Position numbers and translations under genes: made by a program. Of a DNA stretch of 64,000 nt, positions 21,775 to 31,000 are shown piece by piece. The stretch spans positions 1 to 64,000 of the forward strand of contig NZ_CP063191.1 of NCBI RefSeq assembly GCF_028609845.1, in the 5' to 3' direction. The stretch's first letter is position 1. Every line of letters begins with the position of its first letter. The notes beneath the pieces were generated by a model. That model worked only from the letters and a program-made list of their open reading frames with translations. It was not told the origin of the DNA and did not search any database. The DNA comes from Corynebacterium heidelbergense. GTDB lineage: Bacteria > Actinomycetota > Actinomycetes > Mycobacteriales > Mycobacteriaceae.

Positions 21775-23520
21775 TTACTTGGTCAGCGCTTCCGGGAGCA
21801 GCTCCATCGTCTTGGCCTTGGCGAAGCCGAAGACCTGGGAGGGTTCGATCTCCCCGGGCACGGAGACCTCGTTCGGGTTCGTAATGACCTCCACCAGGGC
21901 GGGCTTGGGGGAGTTCACCGCGCGGCGCAGGGCATCCTCTAGCTCCCGGGCGTCCTCCACGCGGACGGACTCGTAGCCCATCGCGGTGCCCAGCTCGGCG
22001 AAGTTGGGGTTATCCAGGTCCGTACCGTACTCCGGTAGGCCGACCTGCTCCTGCTCCAGCTTGACCATGCCGAGCTTGGAGTTGTTGAACACCACCACCG
22101 TGATGGGAAGGTCATAGGTCACGGCGGTACGCAGGTCCCCAACGAGCATCATCAGGCCACCATCGCCGGCGAAGGCCACGACCTGGCGCTTCGGGTCCAG
22201 CGCCTGGGCGCCCAGGGCCATGGGCATGGCGTTGGCCATGGAGCCCAGGTTGTAGGAACCAATGAGGTGGCGCTGCCCGGTCATCGGCAGCAGGCGGGCC
22301 GGCCACACGGTGGACATACCGGTGTCGCTGGTGAAGATCGTGTCCTGCGCGCACACCTTGTCCAGGGCGCGGGCCACGGCCTCCGGGCGGATCTTGTGGT
22401 CCGGGTTGTCCCCGAGGGAGCGCAGCTTGCCCAGTAGGGACCGGTTGAAGTCCGGCTGGGCTAGCTGGCCCTGGCCCTCGAGCCATTTCTCGTACTTCTC
22501 CTTGAGCTCTTCGGCCCACTTGGTGTTCTTCTTCAGCTTGTCCTTTTTGGGCAGGCTGTCCAGCAGTGCCCGCAGTGTCGGCTTACTGTGGCCCACCAGC
22601 GCCACGTTGACCTGGGTGCGTCGGCCGATGTGTTCTGCGTTGGCATCCAACTGAATGACCGTCTTGCCCTCGGGGATCCACTCCCGGTAGGGGAAGTCCG
22701 TGCCGATGAGGAAGAGCACGTCGCACTCGTTCATGGCCTTCACGGCGGCGGGGTTACCAATCAGCCCGCTTTGCCCCACCTGCCAGGGGTTAGTGTCCTC
22801 CATCCCCGTCTTGCCCTTGAGGGTGAGGACCTGGGGTGCCCCAAGTCGCTCGGAGAGTTCCATGACCTCCGCGCGGGCTTCCCGGGCCCCGCAGCCGACG
22901 AGCAGTGTCACTTTGCTTTCGCCGCTGAGCGCTGTGGTGGCGGCGTCGATAGAAGAGGGGCCGGGAATGGAATCGCCGGGGGCGGGGGCAAAGCGCGGGG
23001 GACGCACCTCATCCGGCAGCTTTTCGCCGCTGATGTCGGCGGGCACGGACAGCACTGCCACACCTCGGCGGGCGATGGCGGTGTTGACGGCCTGCTCGAA
23101 GAGGTGTGGCATCTGGTCCGGCGTGTTCACGGTCGCGGTGAATTCGGCGACGTCGCTAAAGACCACGTCGTTGTTGACCTCCTGGAAGAACTCCGTGCCG
23201 ATGGAGGCGGAGGGCACCTGACCGACGATGGCGAGCACCGGGGCGTGGGACTTCTTCGCGTCGTACAACCCGTTAAGCAGGTGAATCGCGCCGGGGCCGA
23301 CGGTGCCCATGCACACGGCGAGCTCCCCGGTAAGTTGGGCCTGGGCGGAGGCGGCGAAGGCCCCGGCCTCTTCGTGCCGCACGCCGTACCACTGCACGCG
23401 GTCTTCGCGGCGGATGGCGTCCACGATGGGGTTGAGGGCATCGCCGACCACGCCCCAGATGCTTTTCACGCCATTGTTGGCCAGGGCCTCGACGATCAAT
23501 TCGCCTACGTTTTTACTCAT
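21775..23520 (-). CDS. pqo: Pyruvate dehydrogenase (quinone) / pyruvate oxidase
   Basis: Pqo is a thiamine-diphosphate and FAD enzyme that oxidatively decarboxylates pyruvate to acetate and CO2 and passes electrons to membrane quinone. The 581-residue product has the PYR domain with catalytic Glu in RHEEAGAFAA (about 49-58). The FAD domain lies in the middle, and the PP domain has the ThDP motif GDGG at about 431-434 followed by NNSKLGMV. A C-terminal amphipathic tail (about 555-581) is consistent with membrane docking. A GAGGAG RBS precedes the ATG at 23520. It corresponds to PoxB of Escherichia coli and Pqo of C. glutamicum. Confidence 0.92.
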   Translation of the reverse strand: MSKNVGELIVEALANNGVKSIWGVVGDALNPIVDAIRREDRVQWYGVRHEEAGAFAASAQAQLTGELAVCMGTVGPGAIHLLNGLYDAKKSHAPVLAIVGQVPSASIGTEFFQEVNNDVVFSDVAEFTATVNTPDQMPHLFEQAVNTAIARRGVAVLSVPADISGEKLPDEVRPPRFAPAPGDSIPGPSSIDAATTALSGESKVTLLVGCGAREARAEVMELSERLGAPQVLTLKGKTGMEDTNPWQVGQSGLIGNPAAVKAMNECDVLFLIGTDFPYREWIPEGKTVIQLDANAEHIGRRTQVNVALVGHSKPTLRALLDSLPKKDKLKKNTKWAEELKEKYEKWLEGQGQLAQPDFNRSLLGKLRSLGDNPDHKIRPEAVARALDKVCAQDTIFTSDTGMSTVWPARLLPMTGQRHLIGSYNLGSMANAMPMALGAQALDPKRQVVAFAGDGGLMMLVGDLRTAVTYDLPITVVVFNNSKLGMVKLEQEQVGLPEYGTDLDNPNFAELGTAMGYESVRVEDARELEDALRRAVNSPKPALVEVITNPNEVSVPGEIEPSQVFGFAKAKTMELLPEALTK

Positions 23521-23612
23521 GGTGACACTCCTCGGTGTTCGTGTTGGTGTGGGTGCTTTTGGGTGTTGCCTGCAGTGGGTTTGGGCCGCAGTGGCCCGGT
23601 GGGTGGCCGAGG

Positions 23613-25154
23613 CTAGCGGCGGGGCCGTGCATCCGGGGTGCCAGGCCGGAAGGTTTGCGCGCTGGCGTGATTCCAGTAGTCACCCCAGGTACCGGTGGGG
23701 TTGTCCAATAGTTCTCCCTCCCTGAGCCAGGGGTAGAGCTCCGCGTAGGTCTTCGTCTCCGTTGCGCTGATGACCTTGCGCAGCAGGTGGGGGGACAAGT
23801 CGGAAGGGTGCTCCACGCCCATGGAGGCCATGAGGCGCTCGGCCTCCTTCACGGTGCCCGCGTGGTAGTTGCGGACCCGCTCTGCTTTTTCGTCGACATC
23901 GATGGCCCGCTGCCGCCACCCGCTCTGCGTCGCCACGCCCACCGGGCACTTCCCCGTGTTGCATTTCTGGGCCTGGATACACCCGGCGGCCATCATCATG
24001 GGACGCGCTGCGAAGGTCATGTCGGCGCCCTGAATCATGCGGCGCACGATGTCGTTGCCCCCGGCGATCTTGCCGGCCGCACCGATGGCGATGTCATCGC
24101 GCAAGCCCGAGCCCACCAGGGCGTTGTGAACGGTCATGAGGCCATCGGTCAGCCGCATGCCCACGTGATCCTCGAACTCCACGGGGGCCGCGCCCGTGCC
24201 GCCCTCAGCGCCGTCCACGGTGATGAAATCCGGCGCGGTGCCCACTTCCAGGATGGCTTTGCAGATGGACAGGATGTCCGTCCTAGCACCGACACACAAC
24301 TTGAAGCCCACCGGTTTCCCGCCGGATAGCTCCCGGAGCTCCGCGAGGAACTCAATGAACTCGATGGGGGTAGAGAACTCCTTATGAGCAGCGGGGGATA
24401 CGCAGTCCTCGCCGCGGGGGACCCCGCGGATGTCCGCGATCTCGGCGGTGATCTTCGCTGCGGGCAGTACGCCGCCGATACCCGGCTTGGCCCCTTGGGA
24501 CAGCTTGATGGCCACCATCTTCACGTTGTCCAGCTGGGCCTTTTCTTTAAACAACCCCCGGTCTAAGCGGCCGTCCTTGGTGCGGGAGGAGAAGTAACCG
24601 GAACCGAGCTCCCAGATGAGGTCCGCCTCGTATTCGAGGTGGTATTTGGTCAGGCCGCCCTCGCCCGTGTCCTGCGCAAAGCCCCCCATGGCCGCTCCCT
24701 TGTTCATGGCCCGCACGGCGTTGGCCGAAAGGGCGCCGAAGCTCATGGCGCTGATATTGAAGCGAGAGATGTCGTAGGGCTGGGTGCAGTCCGGGCCGCC
24801 GATGTGGGCACGGAAGGGCAGGGAGAGTTCATTGAGGGGGTGGGCCGAGTGGACCAGGGATTCATACCCGAAGCCTTCGATATCCCGTTCCGTACCGAAC
24901 GCAGCCTCCGAACTGTCCTTCTTCGCCCGCCGGTAAATCATGGAGCGGGTGCTGCGGTCGAAGGGCCGACCGTCGTCGTCGCGCTCGATGAAGTACTGCT
25001 GAACCTCGGGTCGGATCGTTTCAGCAAGAAAGCGCAGGTGGCCGGCGACGGGGTAGTTGCGCAGGATGGCGTGGCGTTTTTGGGTGAGATCCCGGGCGGC
25101 GAGGCCCGCGGCTGCCGCAGCGGCAGCAGCGGCGGCGGTTGTGACAAGTCTCAT
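23613..25154 (-). CDS. FMN-binding glutamate synthase family protein
   Basis: The 513-residue protein resembles the FMN/3Fe-4S central domain of glutamate synthase without the amidotransferase domain. An Ala-rich hydrophobic N-terminus (1-20) may be a membrane anchor. The FMN barrel spans about 90-440. The cluster motif CIQAQKCNTGKCP lies near 390-402, and TVDGAEGGTGAAP lies near 308-320. Stand-alone versions are common in actinobacteria and their substrate is unproven. It is upstream of pqo on the same strand (92-base gap). A run of ten C on its coding strand lies 26 bases before the start. Confidence 0.8.
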   Translation of the reverse strand: MRLVTTAAAAAAAAAAGLAARDLTQKRHAILRNYPVAGHLRFLAETIRPEVQQYFIERDDDGRPFDRSTRSMIYRRAKKDSSEAAFGTERDIEGFGYESLVHSAHPLNELSLPFRAHIGGPDCTQPYDISRFNISAMSFGALSANAVRAMNKGAAMGGFAQDTGEGGLTKYHLEYEADLIWELGSGYFSSRTKDGRLDRGLFKEKAQLDNVKMVAIKLSQGAKPGIGGVLPAAKITAEIADIRGVPRGEDCVSPAAHKEFSTPIEFIEFLAELRELSGGKPVGFKLCVGARTDILSICKAILEVGTAPDFITVDGAEGGTGAAPVEFEDHVGMRLTDGLMTVHNALVGSGLRDDIAIGAAGKIAGGNDIVRRMIQGADMTFAARPMMMAAGCIQAQKCNTGKCPVGVATQSGWRQRAIDVDEKAERVRNYHAGTVKEAERLMASMGVEHPSDLSPHLLRKVISATETKTYAELYPWLREGELLDNPTGTWGDYWNHASAQTFRPGTPDARPRR

Positions 25155-25180
25155 GGGTGACTACACCTTCGAATGCAAGC

Positions 25181-25190
25181 GGGGGGGGGG
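25181..25190 (-). repeat. C10 homopolymer upstream of the FMN/Fe-S protein gene
   Basis: Ten consecutive G on plus (C on the coding strand) lie 26 bases before the ATG at 25154, in the promoter or leader. Such tracts can change length by slippage and alter transcription or leader spacing; they are also prone to sequencing error. Confidence 0.7.
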
Positions 25191-25252
25191 CGCCCTGTGC
25201 TCCCTCATTGCAGATCAATCGTAATCTTCCCAGCGGGCTAGTGTGGCGAAGC

Positions 25253-25663
25253 TCAACTCCGCACCATCAGTGCCCGGACATCCGCGTTGTCAACAATCCG
25301 CTTGCCGAAGGGGAAGCAGGTCACGGGAATGAGCTTGATATTCGCCCACGCCAGCGGCAGGCCAATCACCGTCACGGCCTGCCCGAACGCGGTCACGACA
25401 TGCCCGATGGCCAGCCACAGACCGGCGACGAGGAACCAGATCACGTTGCCCACGGCGCTCAGGCCAGTCGGGTCCTCCACGCGGACGACCTCCCGGCCGA
25501 AAGGCCAGAGCACGAAGTTGGCGATGCGGAAGCTGGCCAAACCGAAGGGGATGGTCACGATAAAGATGCAGGCCACGGCGCCAAAGACGACATAAGCCAG
25601 GAAGAGCCAAAGTCCGGCGGTGAGGAGCCAGGCGATGTTCAGCAAGAGCAGTAGAGGCTTCAT
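25253..25663 (-). CDS. YccF domain-containing membrane protein
   Basis: The 136-residue inner-membrane protein is of the YccF family. Its two related halves each have a hydrophobic stretch followed by a conserved PFG motif: TIPFGLASFRIANFVLWPFGR (about 37-57), then VIGLPLAWANIKLIP...PFGKRIV. Start at the ATG 25663 fits the family; the longer frame upstream is unrelated Arg/Gly-rich sequence. Function is unknown. Confidence 0.88.
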   Translation of the reverse strand: MKPLLLLLNIAWLLTAGLWLFLAYVVFGAVACIFIVTIPFGLASFRIANFVLWPFGREVVRVEDPTGLSAVGNVIWFLVAGLWLAIGHVVTAFGQAVTVIGLPLAWANIKLIPVTCFPFGKRIVDNADVRALMVRS

Positions 25664-25743
25664 GCCACACACCCTATACCCGGCGGGGGACAGGGGCAGG
25701 GCTACAAGTGTGGGCCCTGGGTCGGTATGTCCACTCCCGCCTG

Positions 25744-27279
25744 TCAATCGACTGTTGCCTGGAGGGCCTCGAGTAGGGGGCGGGCTTTGACCAGCGTTTC
25801 CTCCCATTCCTCGCCCGGATTCGAGTCCGCCACGACGGCGCCACCGACGCCGAACGAGGTGCTGGTGGCGTCCGAAACAATGGTCCGGATGGTGATGGAA
25901 AGATCCGCGGCGCCATCGAACCCAAACCACCCAATTGCTCCGCTATAGAACCCGCGGGCGCGGTCCTCGAGCTCCTCGATGATCTCCATCGTGCGCACTT
26001 TCGGCGCCCCCGTCATCGAGCCGCCCGGGAAGCAGGCCGAGAGGCAATCCACGGCAGAGCGGCCCTCCCGCAGCCGCCCCCGGATTGTGCTCACCATTTG
26101 ATGGACGTGGCTGAAGCTCTCTATCCCAAACAGCACAGGCACGTGCACGCTGCCGATTTCGCACACCCGACTCAGATCATTGCGCAGCAGGTCCACGATC
26201 ATGAGGTTTTCCGCCCTGTCCTTCGGGCTGTTGTGCAGCTCGCGGCGGATTTTTCTATCGGACGCCACCTCCACCCCGCGCGGGCGGGTGCCTTTGATCG
26301 GTTTGGCCTCCACCTCGCCTGTGGCGCTGACCTGTAGGAATCGCTCCGGGGAGGCGCTGAGGATGGCGAGCGGACCGTGGGCGTGGGTCCCCTGGGCGTG
26401 TCGGATGTAGGCGCCGTAGGGGACGGGGCTTATCGCGCGCAGGCGACGGTACGTCTGCCAGGGATCCGGAAGGGCGGGGCCGGTGGCGGTGTTGGTCAGG
26501 CAGATCTCGTAGCTCTCGCCGGCGGCGATGAAGGCCTGGCATTTCCGAACGGCGGCCATGTAGTGGGCCTTGGGCTTGTCGAAGCGGTAGGGGGTGGTGG
26601 GGGTAGGGGTAGGAGAAAGGGCGGGTGAGTCGGTGGGGTGAGGCGCACCTGCGATAATCTGCAGCGCCTGTTCCGTGTGGGCGAACCATTTGTGCTGCTC
26701 GCGGCGGCGAGAGTCCGACTCTGCTGCGGGGCAGAGGGCCAGCAGGATGGTCTCGCCGCGTGCGTGGTCAACAACGACAGCGCGATCGGCGAGGATGACG
26801 AGCGCATCGGGGTGGGGGCTTTTTCTACTGCGGTGATTCGGGCCGCGGGGGACGCCGGTCGCCTCGTGCTTTAACTCGTATCCGAGGGCGCAGATCACTC
26901 CCAGGCTGAATTCGCAGGGGAGGTCTTCGGGGATATCTACGGGCTGGGCGAGGAACTGACGGATCGTCTCTGCGGCGGTAGCTGAGGGTTGCCAGACGTC
27001 GTGCTCGATCACTTGGGCCAGCGGGCCGGAGGTATCCCCAAGAACGGAATACCGGGCAGCCTGGGCTGGTGGGCGGATGGAGGTATCCAGCCAGAAGGCC
27101 GTGGGGGAGTTGGCGAAGAGGGCACCGAAGATTGCCTCGGCGGGGGGTTCGGCGGGAAGGCGGCGCCATTCTAGGCGGAGGCGGTCTGCGCCGCAGGGGG
27201 GAACTGGCTGCAGCGTGTCTGTGGCTGGGGCGGGAAAAGCGGTGGGCGGGTGGGGGGTCACAGGGTGTGTGTCTTTCAA
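25744..27279 (-). CDS. pabB: Aminodeoxychorismate synthase component I
   Basis: PabB converts chorismate plus ammonia to 4-amino-4-deoxychorismate for folate synthesis. The 511-residue product has the chorismate-binding fold, including PIKGTRPRGV (about 328-337), GSMTGAPK (about 422-429) and IGWFGFDGAADLSITIRT near the C-terminus. The PIKGT motif, rather than PIAGT, marks aminodeoxychorismate synthase as opposed to anthranilate synthase. The TTG start at 27279 is tentative because the first about 25 residues are Pro/Thr-rich and without homology. The glutamine amidotransferase partner pabA is 3.7 kb away on the other strand. Confidence 0.85.
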   Translation of the reverse strand: MKDTHPVTPHPPTAFPAPATDTLQPVPPCGADRLRLEWRRLPAEPPAEAIFGALFANSPTAFWLDTSIRPPAQAARYSVLGDTSGPLAQVIEHDVWQPSATAAETIRQFLAQPVDIPEDLPCEFSLGVICALGYELKHEATGVPRGPNHRSRKSPHPDALVILADRAVVVDHARGETILLALCPAAESDSRRREQHKWFAHTEQALQIIAGAPHPTDSPALSPTPTPTTPYRFDKPKAHYMAAVRKCQAFIAAGESYEICLTNTATGPALPDPWQTYRRLRAISPVPYGAYIRHAQGTHAHGPLAILSASPERFLQVSATGEVEAKPIKGTRPRGVEVASDRKIRRELHNSPKDRAENLMIVDLLRNDLSRVCEIGSVHVPVLFGIESFSHVHQMVSTIRGRLREGRSAVDCLSACFPGGSMTGAPKVRTMEIIEELEDRARGFYSGAIGWFGFDGAADLSITIRTIVSDATSTSFGVGGAVVADSNPGEEWEETLVKARPLLEALQATVD

Positions 27280-27405
27280 CTCCCGAAAAGGGTCCCCCCA
27301 CCTTTCCCTGGGAAGTTGGAGTGCGCAGGGGAGGTGGGGGGATTTTGGGGGGGTCCGACCGGGGGGGGGTGGGACCAGCGGCCGGAGTGGGGTGTCCCGG
27401 AAGGA
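27280..27405. other. G-tract-rich gap between pabB and the H1-like gene
   Basis: This 126-base region upstream of pabB contains G7 (27347-27353) and G9 (27361-27369) runs; on the pabB coding strand these are C runs. They could vary in length. No other element is recognised. Confidence 0.5.
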
Positions 27406-29154
27406 CTACAGGCGGTGGCGGCCGCCCTCGTCGGTTTCGCCGGCCTTCGGGGCCTGGGGCTTCGGAGCACCCGGGGCCTTCGGCGCAGCGTTGCCCTGCG
27501 GCTTCTTGGGGGCACCGGCGGAGGGTGCGGCGGGTGCGGAGGGGGCCGGGGTCTTCACCGGCTTGGTGGCACCGGCGGTCGGCTCCTGCGCCGTGGCCCC
27601 GCTGGCCTGGGGGGCCTTCGGTGCACCGTTAGCCGCGGCGGGCTTGTCCGGGGCGGGGACACCTGCGGAGGGGCCGGCCTGCTTGGAAAGCTTGGCCTCT
27701 TCCTTCGCGGCGGCCTCGGCCTCGGCGGTCTTCTTGTCAGCGGCCTGCTTGGCTTCGACGGCTTTGTCCTCGGCTTTGTCCTTGGCTTCGGCGGCCTTGT
27801 CCTCAGCCTGATCCTTGGCCTCGGCGGCGGCACCCTTGACCTGGTCCGCAGTCTCCTTGGCCTTTAGCTCGGCCTCGGCAGCTACGTTCTTCGCGGCTTC
27901 CTTGACTTCCTGGGCCTTAGCCTTGGCAGCATTGCCCGTGGTGTTCTGCTTGGAGTAGTCCTCCACCCGCGGGGACTGCTGCGAGGCGCTCTTCTTCTTG
28001 CCCAAGATGGCGTAGGCAGCACCACCTGCGGCGAGCAAGGCCAGCAGGATGGAGGCCCAACCCCAGCCGCCGGACTTCTGCTGGCGCTTGAGCTTCTTGT
28101 TAGCGGCCTTCTCGGCCCGCTTCTGCAGTACCTGGCGGTTCTTCGCCGTGGCCTTCGCACGCCTCTTCGCGGCCTTAGAAAGCTGCTTGTTCTTCTTGCG
28201 CGCATCCTTCTTCAGGCTCTTGGCATTGGCCTTCGCGTCCTTCTTCAGCGACGCTGCATTCTTGCGCGCTGCCTTCTTGGCGTCCTTTGCATTGGACTCC
28301 AGGGAGCTCTTTGCGGCTTCCAGGCCGGCCTTGTTAGCGGCCGCTGCGGTGGTCAGTGCCCCCGCGACGGTGCCCACCAGAGCAGAGCTCTTATCGGAAG
28401 CTGCGGAGGCGACGTCCTTGGCTTGGTCCGCACCGGTTTCGAAGCGCTCCTTGGCCTGGGCCTGCAGTTCTGCGCCAATCTTGCGTGCGCTATCGGCATC
28501 GAAGCCGTGCTTCTTGGCGAACTTCCGGTTCTGCTTGACCAGCTTCTTGGCCTTCTTCTGCATCTTGGAGGTGCGCTTGTCTGTCTTGCGGCTGGCCTTG
28601 GCCGCGCGCTTGCGCAGGTCCTTCTTGGCCTTGTCCACGTCGAAATCGTCCAGCATGTCTGCTGCCTGTTCCTTCCTATCGTTGAGGGCATCTCCGGCCT
28701 GATCGCCGATCTTTGAACCCGCCTTGGCGGCCAATCCAGCCACAGCGCCGGCCTTCAACCCGCGCTTCACACCACGGGCGGTGTCTTCGCTGTGATCCTT
28801 GCGCTCACCGGGGGCATCGAGGTCCTGCCACGTGTCCTTACCGAAAGCGTACTGGGTGGCGGGAGTTTCCCCGGTTTCGTAAGACTTCGTTTCGCCGTAG
28901 GCCGCATGGGCGCCCCGTGCCTTCTTCAGTGCCTTAGCGGCTCCGTCTTCCTTCACCATCAACTCCGCAACGGCTGCCACGTGCGCGGGCGAGTTTGCGA
29001 ACATCTCCCGGCGTTCTTCGTCGGTGGCAACGGACTTGCGCAGGGTGGATAGCGCGTCGAAATCCCGCTGCGCCTTTTCCTCCTGGCGGTTCTTCAACAT
29101 GGATTTCGCCTGCTTAGCGGCAGACAGCACCATCCTGATGGTGGTGGGATTCAT
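27406..29154 (-). CDS. Histone-H1-like Lys/Ala-rich single-pass membrane protein
   Basis: This 582-residue protein has a striking modular composition. Residues 1-175 are mixed, with a Gly/Ala stretch near 132-150. Residues about 175-365 are extremely Lys/Ala/Arg-rich, with repeated (K/A)-K-K-A-type helices like bacterial histone-H1-like proteins. A single hydrophobic segment (WASILLALLAAGGAAYAILG, about 375-395) follows. Residues about 415-485 form a Lys/Glu/Ala heptad-like region with repeated AEDKAAEAKDKAE units, resembling LEA or apolipophorin-type helices. Residues 490-582 are Pro/Ala-rich. The basic half could bind nucleic acid or acidic polymer at the membrane. I do not recognise a named family; position next to ppiA is typical of corynebacteria. 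Confidence 0.7.
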   Translation of the reverse strand: MNPTTIRMVLSAAKQAKSMLKNRQEEKAQRDFDALSTLRKSVATDEERREMFANSPAHVAAVAELMVKEDGAAKALKKARGAHAAYGETKSYETGETPATQYAFGKDTWQDLDAPGERKDHSEDTARGVKRGLKAGAVAGLAAKAGSKIGDQAGDALNDRKEQAADMLDDFDVDKAKKDLRKRAAKASRKTDKRTSKMQKKAKKLVKQNRKFAKKHGFDADSARKIGAELQAQAKERFETGADQAKDVASAASDKSSALVGTVAGALTTAAAANKAGLEAAKSSLESNAKDAKKAARKNAASLKKDAKANAKSLKKDARKKNKQLSKAAKRRAKATAKNRQVLQKRAEKAANKKLKRQQKSGGWGWASILLALLAAGGAAYAILGKKKSASQQSPRVEDYSKQNTTGNAAKAKAQEVKEAAKNVAAEAELKAKETADQVKGAAAEAKDQAEDKAAEAKDKAEDKAVEAKQAADKKTAEAEAAAKEEAKLSKQAGPSAGVPAPDKPAAANGAPKAPQASGATAQEPTAGATKPVKTPAPSAPAAPSAGAPKKPQGNAAPKAPGAPKPQAPKAGETDEGGRHRL

Positions 29155-29313
29155 GGGTTACTCCGGCTCCTTTAGTCGTGGTGTCAGCTCCTGGGAGGCG
29201 GGGCGGATCTTCTCCGGCGCGAATCGTCCAGGACACGCATCCATACTAGGCAAAGCAGGGAACATGCGGCTGCGAAAAGTGTTCGCCCGCACGGGCAGAT
29301 GGGGGTGATTGCG

Positions 29314-29327
29314 TACACTTGGCCGCG
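29314..29327 (+). promoter_or_regulatory. Candidate leaderless promoter of ppiA
   Basis: TACACT (29314-29319) ends 7 bases before the ppiA GTG at 29327, and no Shine-Dalgarno sequence is present. This is the geometry of a leaderless actinobacterial transcript. Confidence 0.5.
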
Positions 29328-29851
29328 TGAGTAACAAAACGGCAACCGCAATTCTGCACACCAACCACGGCGATATCGCCATCGACCTGTTCGGCAACCA
29401 CGCCCCGGCAACGGTGGACAACTTCGTCGGCCTGGCCAAGGGCACCAAAGAGTACAGCCAGGCGAACGCGTCCGGCACCAATGAAGGACCCTTCTACGAC
29501 GGTGCCATCTTTCACCGCATCATCGACGGCTTCATGATCCAGGGCGGGGACCCGACGGGTACCGGCCGAGGGGGCCCGGGCTACCAATTCGCCGACGAGT
29601 TCCACCCGGAGCTTCAGTTTGACCGCCCCTTCCTGCTGGCTATGGCCAACGCCGGCCCGGGCACGAATGGTTCCCAGTTCTTCATCACCACCACCGCAAC
29701 CCCGCACCTGAACAACCGCCACACCATCTTCGGGGAGGTCACGGACCCGGAGTCTCAGAAGGTGGTCGCGAAGATCTCCCGCGTGCGCACCGGGCGGATG
29801 GACCGGCCGGTGGAGGACGTGGTGATCAACTCCATCGAGATCCAGGAGTAG
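29327..29851 (+). CDS. ppiA: Peptidyl-prolyl cis-trans isomerase (cyclophilin)
   Basis: The 174-residue cytoplasmic cyclophilin catalyses proline isomerisation during protein folding. Hallmarks are FHRIIDGFMIQGGDPTGTG (about 64-82), with Arg of FHRI and the Phe/Gln of FMIQGGD, and NGSQFFITT (about 112-120). The GTG at 29327 is favoured because family similarity starts there (SNKTATAILHT). An in-frame TTG at 29309 would add six residues. In mycobacteria and corynebacteria this gene sits in the same place, between the replication block and crgA. Confidence 0.93.
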   Translation: MSNKTATAILHTNHGDIAIDLFGNHAPATVDNFVGLAKGTKEYSQANASGTNEGPFYDGAIFHRIIDGFMIQGGDPTGTGRGGPGYQFADEFHPELQFDRPFLLAMANAGPGTNGSQFFITTTATPHLNNRHTIFGEVTDPESQKVVAKISRVRTGRMDRPVEDVVINSIEIQE

Positions 29852-29903
29852 GCCTCCAGCCGCGCCACCTACCGCCGTACCGCACCGGTATAGCGTGGTG
29901 AGC

Positions 29904-30632
29904 ATGTCTGCTTACCAGCCCTTCCCACGCCGCCTCAAGTGGAGCGATGCCCCGCTGACGGGTGGCGTGATTGCTGTGAGCTGCGGCGTCTACCTCCTCA
30001 TGGCCGTTCAGGCCGCGCAGCGCGAGGGCCTGTCCGCCGCCATCACAGACCCCCTGCAAGACCCGCAGAACCTGGGCTGGAAGCTCATGCTCATGGGCGG
30101 GTACATCAAGGCCTACGACGAGGGGTGGCGGGTACTCACGGCCGCCGTTGTGCACCTCAACCTCACCCACCTGGTGCTCAACTGCATTTTCCTGGCGCTC
30201 TTCGGCCGTCCGCTGGAGCGAAACCTCGGCAGCGCCGTGATGGCCGGGCTGGCGCTGACGTCTGCCGCTGGGGGTGCGGGGGCCAGCTTGCTCATGCACC
30301 CGGAGGCGCCGATGGGCGGGGCATCAACGATCGCCTACGGCATGATGGCTCTGCTGCTGGGGTTGCAGTGGACCCACCGGGACCAGTTGGGGGCAACGCT
30401 CGTTCTGGTCGTCCTCAATTTCGGTTTCACGCTGACCACGCCCGGTATTTCCCTGTGGGGCCACGTGGGCGGATTTGTTGCTGGTCTGGCGGTGTTTGCC
30501 GTGGTTCGATCCGCTGGGAATCGACGACACCAAGCCGCGCGCCGCTGTTTAGCTCTCGGGGTGGTGAGCGTGCTCGCGGCCGGGGCCTATGGGGTGTTCG
30601 GCTTGGGGGCTACTTCCATCCCATTGTCATGA
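29904..30632 (+). CDS. Rhomboid-family intramembrane serine protease
   Basis: The 242-residue membrane protein has about six hydrophobic segments. [10 protein letters not shown] (about 89-98) is the rhomboid loop with paired His. The serine motif reads [11 protein letters not shown] (about 137-147, Gly-Ala-Ser), and the catalytic His is in [11 protein letters not shown] (about 191-201). This is the rhomboid gene that accompanies ppiA and crgA in Mycobacteriales. The ATG at 29904 is used; GTG codons at 29895 and 29898 are in frame just upstream. The last 23 bases overlap the convergent crgA gene. Confidence 0.88.
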   Translation: MSAYQPFPRRLKWSDAPLTGGVIAVSCGVYLLMAVQAAQREGLSAAITDPLQDPQNLGWKLMLMGGYIKAYDEGWRVLTAAVVHLNLTHLVLNCIFLALFGRPLERNLGSAVMAGLALTSAAGGAGASLLMHPEAPMGGASTIAYGMMALLLGLQWTHRDQLGATLVLVVLNFGFTLTTPGISLWGHVGGFVAGLAVFAVVRSAGNRRHQAARRCLALGVVSVLAAGAYGVFGLGATSIPLS

Positions 30633-30888
30633 GCAGGCCAATGATGAACAGGCCAAACCCGATGAGGTAGTTCCAGGGACCGAGGGCAACCATGAAGGGG
30701 ATCGAGGGGCCCGCGATGTAGTTCACGACCAGCCAGGCCAGGCCCACGATCCAGAAGGCGATCATGAGGGCGATGTACCACCGGGGGGTGCCGGTGGCAT
30801 TGAGTTTCACCGGGGTACGGTTTGTTGGGGTGGAGCTGGGCTTGCTGCTAGCAGCGGTGGCCCCGGTGTTGACCTTTGCCTTTGGCAC
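30610..30888 (-). CDS. crgA: Cell division protein CrgA
   Basis: CrgA is a small FtsZ/PBP-interacting membrane protein that helps assemble the septal peptidoglycan machinery in actinobacteria. The 92-residue product has a basic Ser/Thr/Pro-rich N-terminus, two transmembrane helices (about 37-59 and 69-88) and the conserved NPTPRWYI-like text (here [10 protein letters not shown]). Length and position beside pabA and the pknB operon are classic. Its 3' end overlaps the rhomboid gene by 23 bases in convergent orientation. Confidence 0.93.
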   Translation of the reverse strand: MPKAKVNTGATAASSKPSSTPTNRTPVKLNATGTPRWYIALMIAFWIVGLAWLVVNYIAGPSIPFMVALGPWNYLIGFGLFIIGLLMTMGWK

Positions 30889-31000
30889 TACGTTTACCTC
30901 CTGCGCTGTTCGCCCGAGTGCGCTGAGTGCCCCGGCGGCGGATGTGCTGTGGGGAGGATTCTAGCAGCTCCGGGCGCTATGGACCGTCGCTGGTGGCCGG

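Noticed and set aside
22588..23616. Long open frame antisense to the pyruvate oxidase gene
   Set aside because: It mirrors the codon pattern of the real gene on the other strand, shows no family resemblance, and has His/Gly/Val-rich text typical of high-G+C antisense frames.
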